A stretch of 64,000 nucleotides of DNA from Kalmusia sp. IMI 367209. Its lineage: Eukaryota; Ascomycota; Dothideomycetes; Pleosporales; Didymosphaeriaceae. How positions within the stretch are numbered: the stretch's first letter is position 1; each line of letters opens with the position of its first letter. The stretch covers positions 682,001-746,000 of the forward strand of contig JAPEUQ010000003.1 of the NCBI GenBank assembly GCA_027946365.1, given 5' to 3'. The position numbers were made by a program, and so were the translations under genes. The notes below the pieces were generated by a model, which was not told the DNA's origin, made no database searches, and worked only from the letters and a program-made list of their open reading frames with translations. Shown in pieces: positions 11,855-23,710 of the stretch.

Positions 11855-12918
11855 TGTGTGCGTGGGGAGCGGAAGCGGTTGATGGACTTTCGATGGCAAT
11901 GAATAGGTCAAAAGATCAGCCGAGACAGATCCGAACCATCGCCGTAGGAGTTCACATGTGCCGCCGATGTCATTGTCCTATTGAGCGCCGGTGCGTTGGC
12001 GTGGAATCGGTGACGGGCTGCGTGACAAGTGCAGGACCATGGTAGGCTGGAGGCGTCTGTTCCTGCGTCTGGCAGCGTAACCGTACCTTGCTTGAGGCTG
12101 GAATGGGCGCTGGTGGAGCTGCACATGGCACGAGGGGCATCCATCTCATCATCGAAGCCATGTGCCTGGTCGCGGGGCTCCCACAGATCAGCACGCTCCG
12201 TATTCGCGTATAGCCCAGTGATGCTCCTGAGGCATATAGGTAGCTTGTGGTGCATCACGTTAGACTGCAGTGTCCAGAAATCAATACTTCTGCCTGCGCG
12301 CGGCGAGGATGATGCGTACATCGAACGCAAGCCATGGCCGGGGACACGGCGCCGTGCATCGTGAGTGGTCTGCATATACTGTAGCCTTGCGCATGCGTGA
12401 ACCCCTCGTCGTCTTTCCGTTCACCGTTTCACTCGTGCTGTGGCGCTGTGCCTCGTCGCTGCCGCAGTGTGTGATCGACAACGGCTGCCAGAGCTGTCCC
12501 GCAGTGCAACGGACTGCGGACCTCGACACTAGAGTCCCCTCTTCGACCACCATTCAACATACATCGCCTCCCCCCGTCGCCCCACGCTTTCCAGTGTTAT
12601 CTCCCAAGCTTTATTCCCAAGTACCAGCAGCATACTCGACCCTCCATCCACCCGCCGGCCGCGACGCTGACAAGCAACGCCGCCGTCGTTCCCCCGCCAT
12701 ACCGTGTAGCACCCCCGGCGCTCAGGCACGCCATATTAATTACACCCCCAACCCTGGAGACCGACACCGCACGCAACCCGTAGCGACCGTTTCTCCTCCC
12801 TCTTTGGGGGGCACATGCCCGCGCCTGTCCGCGACCTCCTCTACGACGTGTCTCGAGCCACGTTGAGAGCGCTCCCGCATACTGCACCTCAAGCTGGCTG
12901 CAGCAGTTGGTTGTTGGC
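11855..12918. promoter_or_regulatory. Bidirectional promoter region ATP11 / ArfGAP
   Basis: This 1.06 kb gap separates two outward-pointing start codons. The right part (about 12.53-12.9 kb) is strongly C-rich and pyrimidine-rich, typical of a fungal 5' leader. A 199-codon open frame at 12270-12866 was examined and rejected as coding: it has no domain and follows the C-rich composition. Confidence 0.55.
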
Positions 12919-15900
12919 ATGGGGGCCGTCAATAGCAGACCCGAGGAGAACGCCCTCTTCCTCCGCGACCAGAACCGCTGTATGTTTTCCAGCAAGCTTT
13001 GTGCCGCCCAAATTAACTTGCTACAGTTTCTATCTCTGCCCTCAGCATCACAAACAGCCGCGCACGCACGCTCCTGAATATCACACCGAATGCCTTTCCA
13101 GCTACCAGATATACCGCGAAGCGAGAGCTCGGGGATGACAGTGTGATTGACTATATACATGTATGCTGCATAACTCGTGCCATGAGGAACCGCTGCTAAA
13201 ATATGTCTCCAGGATCCCGAGTCAGGACTCGCTGGCGGGCCACCGTCCTTCCTCTTGCGCCTGTCCAACGATGAGGAGCTAACGTTCAATTTTACATTTA
13301 TAATTAGGCAGGTCCAAGCCGCGCCCAGCATATACAATGTAAATAATACCGCATCTACAATCGCCCCGACCGGCCTTCTCGATACAGTCATAAACGGATT
13401 GACATTCGTATTTGGCTCCAATGCAAGAGAGCTGGACAATCTGGTAACCAGGGAGTTTCACGCGAATCCCAACCTTCACAAAGACCCGCATGTTGAGCTT
13501 GTCGGTGACTATACGACCGGTGGTACTGGCTCGGTCCAATTTCAATGGTCGTGGAAATGGAAACCGCCAAAGACGACCGAAGACAGAGGGGGTGGTTGGC
13601 GAACCAGCTGCTGCTTTGTGGAGTATGACCAGCGAGCCCACAAGCTCGAGACGCTTGCGAACTTCGCCTTTTGGGTCCATAACACTCGGCCCATCCAAAG
13701 TCCCAAGTCACCATCTCCGCGCATTGAGCTAGGCGTCCCTCCAAGGCTTCGTGTACCCTCCGCTCAAAGTATCGAATCGCGAGTTAGTGATTCTGACAAC
13801 GACCGAGACCCACTCGACGTGCCTCCAAAGTCACCAACCTTTGAACCGATCCCAGAATATGGTCTTGGCTTAGTGCCAAGTCAGGCTACGACGCTCACAA
13901 ACAGTAGCGTTGCCAAAGTCGATGTCAGTTGCTCTCGTCCTGGTGAAGACTTGAGCCAAACGGAAGACGGGCCGCTCTTTCGGGCTACAATGAAATCGCT
14001 GGAGCAGAAGACGAGCAACATGCGCACGAAATGGAAGAAGGTGCTTAAGCGAGCCGAGTCGGCACACGAAGCCCAAGTAGCATGCAACAACGCTATGGCT
14101 GACCTTATGGAAGCTCTTCGAGAGGCGTCTACGTCGAATGCAAATGCTGTTCAACCAGCCATAGATCATTATTTCGACAAGATCGCGAAGGAGATTCTTG
14201 CTTACGAGCGGGTAAACTCCTCAAATATCCAGAAACTCATTATTGATCCTATTTATAAATTGTACAACATCGATATAAAGCAAGCCGAGACAAAACGCAA
14301 GGACTTTGAAGAGGAAAGCAAAGAGTATTACGGTTATCTTAGTAGGTACTTAGGGCAACGCTCCGACTCTATGAAAGAGAAGAAGCGCGCCGAGACGGAT
14401 TCGAAGTACCAGTTCAAGCGTCGCAATTTCGAACTGAAGCGATTCGACTATTCTTCCTTCATGCAAGATCTTCACGGCGGGCGAAAAGACCAAGAAGTGC
14501 TGTCGCACCTTACCAGGTATGCGGATACACAGGCGAGGAATTACCTCGACACTGCCAAGAAGATCGAGACTATGTTGCCGCAACTTGAGGCTCTGTCTGT
14601 AGAAGTCAAGGAAGCGGACAAGGAGTTCCAATTGCAGAGAACGGAGCGGGAGGAGAAGCGAAGAGCGCTGGAAAAGAGCAAGAAGCAGTACGATGAACCT
14701 CCAGCGTCTCAAGCGCCACCCACGACGCCTGCAAATGGAAGTATCGCTCGAACGGCACCTTCGTCTGAAACAGCCGTTCCAGGACGAAAGTTGAGCGTTG
14801 CTCCGGTCTTCACAAGTACGGTCAGTCCAGCTTCGACTGGTTCATCCATGGCTAGCGTCCCGACTATCACCTCGCCGCAGAGCCCTGAAGTCAACCAGTC
14901 AACTTTAACTGGAAGCCCGCAACCAAATAAATTCAAGGGCATCCGAGACTTGGAAGACAAAAACCACAGCGCTCCTGGTGGTCTAGACATAGGGACTGGT
15001 GCACATCGCAAGGAAGGTCTCTTATGGGCGCTTAGTAGACCAGGAAGTCACGTCGACCCTAAAGGGCTCAACAAAACGGCATGGCACAAGTGAGTATTAT
15101 TAGCCTATGGTGTTGCCCACTTGCTAATATTGTCTAGATTCTGGATCGTGCTAGACCAAGGGAAGCTCTCAGAATACACTAATTGGAAGCAAAGTCTGGA
15201 ATTACACATGGAGCCTATAGATCTCCGCATGGCTTCAGTCAGGGAGGCTCGCAATCAAGAACGGCGATTTTGCTTCGAGGTCATCACGCCTCAATTCACG
15301 CGTGTCTACCAAGCAACGAACGAGGATGACATGAAGTCTTGGATTGCCGCGGTAAATAACGCTTTACAGTCCGCCGTAGAGTCAGCAGGGAAACGCGACC
15401 GTCCTTCGACAGATTCGCTACCAGGACAAACGAGACGAGATATTGCGTCCGTACTTACGGGTAAGAGCCCGTCTTTGTCGAGCCATAAGAACAACTATAG
15501 CTCCAAGACTCCTGCTCGCCATGCGACTGTGGGTGAGCGTCCAGGTTATCGGAGAGAAGAGTCTGCTGGAGACGATGGCAAACTTCTCCAGCAAGTTCGC
15601 GATGCAGATGCTAGTAACAAAGTCTGCGCGGATTGTGGATCCGAAAGCAAGGTCGACTGGGTGTCAATCAACCTCGGCATAGTCATTTGCATCGAATGCA
15701 GTGGTATCCATAGATCGCTAGGAACACATATTTCGAAAGTGCGCTCCCTGACACTAGACACGAATTCATTCACGCCGGACATCGTCGATATCCTCCTCAA
15801 GGTTGGCAACAGCCACAGCAATGCGATATGGGAGGCAAGACTTTTGGGGTCACTAAAACCATCGGCCGCTTCGACCCGTGAGCAAAGGTTGCACTTTATT

Positions 15901-16521
15901 ACATCGAAGTACGCAGATCGAGCCTTTGTCGCACCAATTTCCCCATCACTGTCGCATTATTCGACTCCCGAAGAGACTCTGCTTGCGTCGATCAAGAAAA
16001 ACGATATTCAGAATGTCCTTTACGCGCTAGCACTGAAGGCAGACCCTAATTCGAAAGATCGATCACGCGGCACGCATGCAGTGTTCTTAGCTTTAGCTGC
16101 GGCGGATCCTGCTTCGCCTTCGGCCTCTGCTTCACCTGCGACCTCGCCACTGCCTGGAGCACGGCCGACTACACCCCGTGCGCCCACTCGCAAATCATTT
16201 CCGGTAGCTGAGCTCCTTCTGCAGAATGGTGCGGAACTACCAACGCAACCCGCACCCATCCCGTTGAGCTCATCAGCGCGGCTCTATCTTGAGCACAAGG
16301 CTGATCAACGAGCTGGGAGAAGGCCAATTGCTATGGTGGGCAGCCAGCCCAATACGAGTGGAGACATACTCACTGCTCTCCCATCCATTGTTGCGGGCAA
16401 CGGCAGTACCCCCGCTGAACGGGCGAAGGACCGGGACACGAGGTTGCAAAAACGTGTCTCTGCCAGTGGAAGGTTGGTCAAGAACCTATCAGACCACACT
16501 GAAGGTAGGCGAGGCCCATAG
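12919..16521 (+). CDS. Arf GTPase-activating protein with BAR, PH and ArfGAP domains (ACAP/Csx2-like)
   Basis: Exons 12919-12979, 13027-13160, 13213-15089 and 15138-16521 give 1151 residues. The start MGAVNSRPEENALFLRDQNR resembles an N-myristoylation site (MG at the start). A conserved N-terminal region follows; a BAR-type helical domain lies at about 328-555 (heptad-rich, many K/E), a PH domain at about 665-768 (KEGLLWALS ... FWIVLDQGKLSEY ... WIAAVNNA), and an ArfGAP zinc finger near 853-876 with CADC and CIEC spaced C-x2-C-x16-C-x2-C plus the catalytic arginine context IHRSLGTHISKVRSL. The low-complexity tail is Ala/Pro/Ser-rich. Such proteins stimulate GTP hydrolysis by Arf on curved membranes in Golgi/endosome traffic. 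Domain order is certain; the ortholog name is inferred. Confidence 0.93.
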
Positions 16522-17307
16522 TTCGAGCCCTCGCTCACATCTTTTATAATTTAGTGCTTATTTCCCTTGGACCGCTTGCAGCATTTCCTTTTGGTCATCG
16601 GAAGGCTAGCAGTCGCTGAGCTGCGCAGTTGGCGTTCTGCGAGATTAGAAAGCGACACAACCCCGCTGTATGCGGTTTGAGTGTTTCGGGGTACTTTGTT
16701 CTAGGATACTAGCATGGAAGCTCTGCAAGGGCTTTGCAGTGGAGGTCTTGTGTATTTGCGTCGATACATTGCTGTGTCTCTGCTTTGGATGGATCGGCTG
16801 TTTTAGTTTGTTGTGTGAATCGAGTCATCCTTACGCTTCCATGTATGTCGATGGGAATGTTGGATGCAGGTGTAATGAGTAATGGCAGGAGCTGGACTTT
16901 ATTCGCTGGACAGATAGCCATGCTCGGGTTTCGATTTCGTGTCGATATTAGGTGTCCATCTTGATGGCACGAGGATAAATCAATTGACTCATTATTTTGC
17001 ATTAAACTCAATGGCTTGATCATAATCATCATCTGACTAGGATGGTCATGGTGTATTCGAGTGACTCATCTATTCTCATGTTAATGGCCTCTACGATGCT
17101 TGTGACTTCGAATATGAGCAATGCGAATGGTGAACAACGCGATACCAGTCATAACCGCATCTATTAGCGAGGCAGCATACAGTCATAGTTGGGTTGGGGT
17201 AAAGCACCGCCACTTTTCACGTGATTTGGCGCCACTGCGGCACACTTTGAATTTCGCTCGATAAAAACATCGCGCGACCCCACCTCCAACGCAGAACAGC
17301 AGACAAG
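16522..17307. promoter_or_regulatory. Intergenic region, promoter of eIF3b
   Basis: This 786 bp gap holds the 3' end of the ArfGAP gene and the eIF3b promoter. A TATA-like CGATAAAAAC lies about 50 bp before the eIF3b start. Short open frames at 16.67-17.03 kb on both strands show no domain and were not called. Confidence 0.5.
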
Positions 17308-19627
17308 ATGGCCTCCGGATATGAGAACCTCCCTTTGGACGATGAAGAGTTCGACGAATCTCAGATCGACTTCACCGATATCGAAGACCAATACCAAGTG
17401 CGCCTGGATGAGGGACTGGACGCTTTCGTGGTCATTGATGGCCTGCCCGTCGTGCCCGAAGACAGCAAAGCAAAGCTAGTAAAGTTCGTGCTCAGAAAGC
17501 TGAACTCGGTGGGAAAGGTTAAAGAGGATGGTGTTCACATGCCAGTAGGCGACGATGGCAAAACTGAGGGGTGCGTCCGCAATCATTCTTGCGCTGGAGA
17601 CCAAGCTTACGCGGCGACAGATATGCCTTTGTCGAGTATAATGCGCCTAGCGAGGCCGTTGCAGCCGTCAAGCAGCTCCACCTTACTCCGCTAGACAAGA
17701 AGCACACGATGCAGGTCAACAAGCTCACGGACATCGACCGCTATGGAAAGGAAGGCCGCATCGACGAGGAGTACCAAGAACCGCATATTGAGCCGTTTCA
17801 GCAGAAGGAACATCTGCGATCATGGCTCGGAGACTCTGAAGGACGCGACCAGATGGTCATGTTCCGCAACGAGAAAGTCGGTGTTTTCTGGAACAACAAG
17901 GATGATGCGCCAGAGCCAGTTGTGGACCGTGAGAACTGGACCGAGTCATTCGTGCAGTGGTCGCCGCAAGGAACCTATCTCATTTCGATGCACGCACAGG
18001 GTGTACAATTGTGGGGGGGCAAGGCGTGGAGCAGGCAGAAGCGATTTGCGCATCCCGGTGTCAATCTGATTGATCTATCACCCAGCGAGAAATACGTCAC
18101 TACCTGGTCACACCGGCCCCTCCAAGTCGATGAGAACCACCCAGTTCCGTCGCTCTCGCTGGAGGAGGATGGCAAAAACTATATCATTTGGGATATTGCG
18201 ACTGGCAAGCCTCTGCGCTCTTTCGCCACCTTGGACGTACCGACTTCGACTGATGCTGACGGCAACCCTGTAAAGAAGAAGATGCAGTGGCCGACATTCA
18301 AATGGTCATCTGACGATAAATACGTCGCACGTATGACGCCGAACCAGTCTATCTCCGTGTACGAATTACCTCGCATGAACCTCCTGGATAAGCAGTCGAT
18401 CAAGATTGAAGGTGTCGTCGACTTTGAATGGGCTCCTGCCACACCGAAGCGCGAGGGTATCAAGACTTACGAGCAACTGTTCTGCTACTGGACTCCCGAG
18501 CTTGGCAGCAACCCAGCCAAGGTCGGTCTTATGAGTGTACCCTCGAAGGAGATTGTCCGAACTCGAAATCTCTTCAATGTCTCCGACGCCAAGCTCCATT
18601 GGCAGTCTGAGGCTGCGTACGTTTGCGTCAAGGTCGACCGTCATTCCAAGTCGAAGAAATCTATGGCTACTAACTTAGAAATCTTCCGCGTTAAGGAGAA
18701 GGGCGTTCCAGTTGAAGTCGTTGACTCTCTCAAAGATACTGTCATCAACTTCGCCTGGGAACCAAAAGGTAACCGATTCGTCCTTATTACCGCTGGTGAA
18801 ATTCCTGTTGGTGCCGCAGTGCCTCCGAAGACTGCCGTCTCGTTTTTCGCTCCAGAGAAGCTCAAGGGTGGCGCCCCTGGCAACTTCCGTCACATAAGGA
18901 CGGTTGACAAGAAGAACAGTAACGCTATCTACTGGTCACCCAAGGGTCGTTTTGTCGTCGTCGCAACTCTGCAGTCGCAACAGTCATTCGATCTAGATTT
19001 CTGGGATCTCAACTTCGATAAGCCCAAGGATGAAGCTGAGAAGGGCGACAAGGAGCTGAACGCTAACCTGCAACTCATGAATACTGCCGAACACTATGGC
19101 ATCACCGATATCGAGTGGGACCCCTCAGGTCGCTATGTGGCGACAGTGGCCTCTGCATTCAGACACCACGTAAGTTTTGATCGTGTATCCGAATCGTAAT
19201 CGATTATATATTGACACCACGGCAGATGGAAAATGGCTACCACATGTACGATTTCAAAGGCACGCTCCTCCGCGAAGAGCACATCGACCGCTTCAAGCAG
19301 CTCATCTGGCGCCCGCGCCCACCGACTCTACTCTCTAAGGAGGAGCAAGCTGAGATCCGCAAGAACCTGCGCAACTACTCTAAGATCTTCGACGAGGCAG
19401 ATCAGGCCAAGAAGAACACTGCCAACAAGGCAGTCATTGAAGCACGCCAGCAGATGCTGAACGAGTGGCTCGAGTTCAGGAAGAGCATGCGGGAGATGTT
19501 AGAGGAGGAGGGTGCGGAGATTGAGCTGAACAATGGAAAGGTGATCAGGGAAGAGGATGGTGAGGTTGAGGAGATTGAGGAGATCGTCGAGGAGATCATT
19601 GAGGAGAGCGAGGAGGTGATTTCGTAA
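17308..19627 (+). CDS. PRT1: Translation initiation factor eIF3 subunit b (Prt1)
   Basis: Exons 17308-17570, 17621-19169 and 19226-19627 (introns of 50 and 56 nt) give 737 residues, the usual size for fungal eIF3b. The N-terminal acidic segment precedes an RRM ([12 protein letters not shown] ... after intron 1 [20 protein letters not shown]), which binds eIF3a and eIF3j. A WD40-like propeller follows ([21 protein letters not shown] is the first blade, in part) with [21 protein letters not shown] just before intron 2. The C-terminal helix ([13 protein letters not shown]) that recruits eIF3g and eIF3i ends in a long glutamate-rich tail. It is an essential scaffold of the cytoplasmic 43S pre-initiation complex. 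The identification is secure. Confidence 0.97.
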
Positions 19628-21072
19628 ACGTAAAGCGTGTGATTCGGGTAGAATAGGACAGGTGCAAATTCAATAGCCGGCGCCCGTTTGTTTAATTTGT
19701 TAGCATAACATGGAGCTATTTAGATGAGAACTTGCACAAGATTGACCCTAGTGATTTCGTTCTATGGTCATATTTGTGTGTCGCACATGGTCAGAGGTCG
19801 CAGGTTGGTTGCATTATGTTGGCGGTGGGGACCCCCTAATCAGGCCCAACACCATTGTTGAATCAACATCTTTGTTGAAGTCATCGAAGCAAAGAAATTC
19901 TTTAATTTTCGCATCCCGGACACCCTTTTCACCGCGCTCGCCCATAACATTGACAACGAATGTATGATCACTGTCCAAGCAAGTCATCACTGTAAGCAAA
20001 TGTTCAAAGCAGTTGTGACTTAAATTCACTCAATAAGTTTCTCATCTTGATGAGAAGGACTTGCATTTTAGAATAGATCATGCCTGGGAACACCACTCTC
20101 GTGAATTGCTGCGCCAATGCCCTGTTCCTTCCAATTCATTCTACCCATAAGCGAGTGCTGCATTAATGTGACAATAACCAATGTTCAGATCATGCAGCAC
20201 GGGCGCTTTGAAAAAACCATCTGGATAGTACTTAGGGTCGACTTGGGACATGCCGAGCCTGCGAAAGGGTATGCAAAGATCCGTATTCTTCGACGGGAAA
20301 GAAATGGTGAACGGCATCATTGATATTGGGCGAATGCTTGATTGTGGTAATGTGGTTGAGGAATAGGAGTGAAACAGTTGATGCACGTTTTGATCTTCTT
20401 ACAGATGCGTGACAGTCGTAATATGCATTGTGAACTGCAGCCTACAGTTGGAGAGAGACACCTAGGCATATGCACGGCTAGAAAAGGAAGCAACTGCGAA
20501 GTAGCAGTGTCTTAAACTAAGGTCTAGCCCCATGCTGATTGCCTGCTCAATGTATTGTAGAATGTAGCAAATCAGCGATAGGCACGTGAGTTTCAAGCTG
20601 ACCACTGGGAACATGTGTAAGACTCGCTTTAGTACGTTCCTTGAGGTCCCCTCCTACCTTTTTTTCTTGAAAGGCGTGCTGAAGGGTGATGACAGTAAAG
20701 GTTTTCGAATATATATATAGACTAAGAGTCATTTAGCTATTCAGATGACGTGAAAAGAGATAATAAGTAGATTAATCTATAGGAAGTAATATCTAGCCCC
20801 TACCAAGTTTCATATGGGTATATAAGACTCCCTAGCTAAGTACTATAGAGAGGCGGGAGCCCTCTGCATCCTATGCCTCATATGCCCAGTCCCCGAACCA
20901 GTCCTCGAACCAGTCCCGATAATCCAAGCCATCGTCCTGATTCTCGACATCATTCCAGTGCTCCCTTACTTCCTCACCGTGTTCCTTTTGTCCAATCTCC
21001 TGAAACAGCTTGTGTAGCTCAGCCTGGGGTCGCCAACTCCCCACTTTCCACCAGATATTTCGAACCGAAGCA
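19628..21072. other. AT-leaning intergenic region after eIF3b
   Basis: No gene was recognised in 1.45 kb. The stretch at about 20.70-20.86 kb is rich in ATATAT and TAG/CTA runs. The short open frames have no domain. The region marks the change from the housekeeping block to a gene-poor island. Confidence 0.5.
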
Positions 21073-22569
21073 TCATGCCGTCCGCCCCAGGATGCAAGAT
21101 TGTTTTCTTTTGGAGAAGTATATGCAATCCCCCCATGCCAACTCTAGACACACATCTTCCATTGCGTTCTTTGAAATCGTCTTTGGATCTAGGTTCGGAA
21201 ATTCGTCTTCAAAATCAGAGACGTCGAGTTTGATAGGAGTCCAGAGTACGAATTCTTTCAGTACTGGCATGTGCGCCGCCGCTCTTGCAAATGCCTCCAG
21301 AAAACGCGCCAGCCTAGTCTCCTGAGGAAACACACGTGTGTGAGACGTTGAAAAGGCGTCGTTCGTGAGCCAATTCATATATACAGTCGCATCGTCTAGA
21401 TCATTCTCGAAGTCTCGATCTGTTTCTTCTAGGGGTGGATAGTGCTCAGGCGTAATCACGTAACCTGTACCAATACTAGGCTGGCCACTAAAGTACCACG
21501 AACCAGAAGGGTGGGAATTATTGAACATAATGTGTATGCTTTCCATATTCGGCCATACATCCCTGCTGCTTTCGGTCGGCCAGAATAGCGTCTCGTCGGC
21601 AACAACACGTAGATCCATGGTGCGGAGTTGGTGTGATAAAACCCGAAGGCTTGAACTAAAGGGGTCGGAAAGTGCAGGTTTTATCAAGTCCGGGAGAGGG
21701 AAACATTGATTAAAGTCTTCTGCCCAGCAGAGCGGGTATAGGAAGTCCAATCGCACGTGGCGTAGATAAGGAAGCGACTTCTTAATACCCTGCATTGCTT
21801 TCTCAAGGCTATGGCGAGAGTCCCGGCGAGGTCCTGCCCAATCTTGGCAGCTCTGATTCATAGCTTGCGACGTGAAACTTCCCAGCCATTCCCTACCACT
21901 AAGCCTACACTCAAGCGTATCTAGGTTAGGACATCTGCGAGCAATGTCTAAGAGGACTTTGTATTCGATGTGGCAGGAGAACACTTCGCCTATTTCATGA
22001 CATCTCATGTCATCACATGGTACTTCGAGTGTGAGAGTGCGTATACTCGACAGTTTAGGAAGTTCAGACGGCGAGAGTAGACGTACGCGCCAGCTCATGG
22101 ACTTGCGGTGGTAGCATTCTCCCTGCCACAGTCTACGCTCCGTCGTGTAGATGGTGAGATGGATCTTCCCCGGTCTGTATTGTGCGCCCGCTTGGCTCTC
22201 AAGTGTGCTGAGCGTCCTAAACAGTATGCCAATCTGCTTTGTAAACTCCTCATTGATGATCTGAAGCTCATCTTCTGTTTCGCGGCAGAAACGTTCTGGT
22301 ATTCCGTTGGAGTCGTACTCGCTCTCGATCCAAGGAATGGACGTCTCGAAGGATATACCGCGTAGATACAGGAGTCGATGGCTGTTGTAAGTTGAGAGGA
22401 ACTTTCTTGTCGTGGCGACGTCAGGTTTAAGCTTAGCGTGAGAGAACACACCAGAGTGGCGCTCGGCGCCATACTGTAATTTGCGAGAAAGTACAAGTGT
22501 AGCTTTGAGGTCCTTCCGGCTGAGGAGGCTACTAATTTTATCAATCAATTCTTGCGGTAATGTGTCCAT
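21073..22569 (-). CDS. F-box-like hypothetical protein
   Basis: A single open frame of 498 residues. I chose the ATG at 22569 (MDTLPQELIDKISSLLSRKD) because an F-box-like helix pair begins immediately; an in-frame ATG at 22623 adds 18 residues without homology. The rest has the spaced leucines and aromatic residues of fungal F-box proteins of the 'LPxELxxxIxxxL' class, including LDTLECRLSGREW and LRHVRLDFLYP repeats that resemble degenerate leucine-rich repeats. It would be a substrate adaptor of an SCF ubiquitin ligase, but the target is unknown. The C-terminus is short and might be extended by an unseen exon. The neighbouring minus-strand frames at 22.65-23.39 kb share this style and may be remnants of a relative. 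Confidence 0.65.
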   Translation of the reverse strand: MDTLPQELIDKISSLLSRKDLKATLVLSRKLQYGAERHSGVFSHAKLKPDVATTRKFLSTYNSHRLLYLRGISFETSIPWIESEYDSNGIPERFCRETEDELQIINEEFTKQIGILFRTLSTLESQAGAQYRPGKIHLTIYTTERRLWQGECYHRKSMSWRVRLLSPSELPKLSSIRTLTLEVPCDDMRCHEIGEVFSCHIEYKVLLDIARRCPNLDTLECRLSGREWLGSFTSQAMNQSCQDWAGPRRDSRHSLEKAMQGIKKSLPYLRHVRLDFLYPLCWAEDFNQCFPLPDLIKPALSDPFSSSLRVLSHQLRTMDLRVVADETLFWPTESSRDVWPNMESIHIMFNNSHPSGSWYFSGQPSIGTGYVITPEHYPPLEETDRDFENDLDDATVYMNWLTNDAFSTSHTRVFPQETRLARFLEAFARAAAHMPVLKEFVLWTPIKLDVSDFEDEFPNLDPKTISKNAMEDVCLELAWGDCIYFSKRKQSCILGRTA

Positions 22570-22650
22570 AGTAAGATTTTTTTTTTCTTTTAAAGAAAGA
22601 AAAGGGTATGGGAGAGTGTTCAACCTAAGGGTAAAGCGTCAGTACACGAA

Positions 22651-23385
22651 TCATTTCCAGTAGATGCGAGCAAAGTGCAAGAATAGGGTCATGCAATGTC
22701 GGTCTCCAAAATAAACTAGTGGGGGGCGTACCGAGGAAACGCAACTTCTACGCCCCAAACATACATCATTGTCTCGAACCGTGCCGCAAGACATATATTG
22801 CACAAAAAATCTGCCCATACTAAGATACCGAGTGTCCGAAGCTGTTATTTTAGAATAGAGGGTATTGCTGCGTGACAAAGCGACAAGATCCACCACAAAA
22901 ACTTTTACAGATCTAGCATCCTCACACACGAAGCGCTGTAACCTTTCAGGGACCATGTCGATATCTGCATGTTTTTAATATATACATATATAGTCCAAAT
23001 GCAGAGACCTAACATGCCTAAAGCCTATGAGACTGGGTCCTCGGACTCCGGATGTTGTTCCAAAGATTTGTTTCTGGAACAGTACCTCCTGTGAACAGGC
23101 GGAATCCTGTTGCGTATCGTTCGGGAATCGATACAGTCCCACGCCGCCCTTGGAACAACATATTTTCTGATAGGCTTTCTTTGAAACTCTCTCCGATCGG
23201 GAATAAGTCCGTCCCAGGGCACTGAAAGCGTGCATGATAGAAAAATTGTCTGGGGCCCAGACTTTAGATGCACGTTCAAAAGCCACAATTTCGAGCACAT
23301 TTGGAAGATAAATTACTTGTTTCCAAGGCGAAAGAAGAAAGCGGGATATGGTAGGCGGGTACGGATGGCATAATTGGTAAATCAA
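22651..23385 (-). pseudogene. Possible degenerate gene fragment, unknown family
   Basis: Two minus-strand open frames (23385-22975 and 22956-22651) follow one another with matching style: the first ends near RHVRSLHLDY and the second continues MVPERLQRFVCEDARSVKVF. They are separated by an AT-rich TATATATGTATATA segment with an in-frame stop. Only a 21-nt GT-AG gap would join them, too short for a normal intron. The leucine-rich style recalls the adjacent F-box-like protein. I call it a possible decayed relative with low confidence; it may simply be non-coding. Confidence 0.25.
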
Positions 23386-23710
23386 ATAGCTGTAGCTACC
23401 TCGTTAATGTTTTTTCCAACTGGCCGAGTAAGCTTATGAGCAGCCACTTTGCACTTATATTGAGGTATCGGAGTTGTAGACAGATGTATGCAACGATGGG
23501 GCGTTACCTCTCTCCGGCGGGTTCAGTCAAGAAACGATATAAATTGACGAGAGACTTAGCGATGTGATCTCAGACCAATCTACTTGCACAACTTCCGCAT
23601 CCATATATCTCATTGATTTCTATACATTCTTCTGCTTCATAGTCGCTCTTTGTCGCAAGCATCTTCTATCACTCGACTTTTGTTCTGAGAATTGAGTTCC
23701 CATCTTCGAC

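Noticed and set aside
12270..12866. 199-codon plus-strand open frame before the ArfGAP gene
   Set aside because: It is in C-rich leader DNA, has no domain, and overlaps the short first region before a well-supported start at 12919.
20700..20870. AT-rich stretch as possible origin or RIP relic
   Set aside because: It is too short and I could not compute a RIP index; there is no repeat partner in the window.
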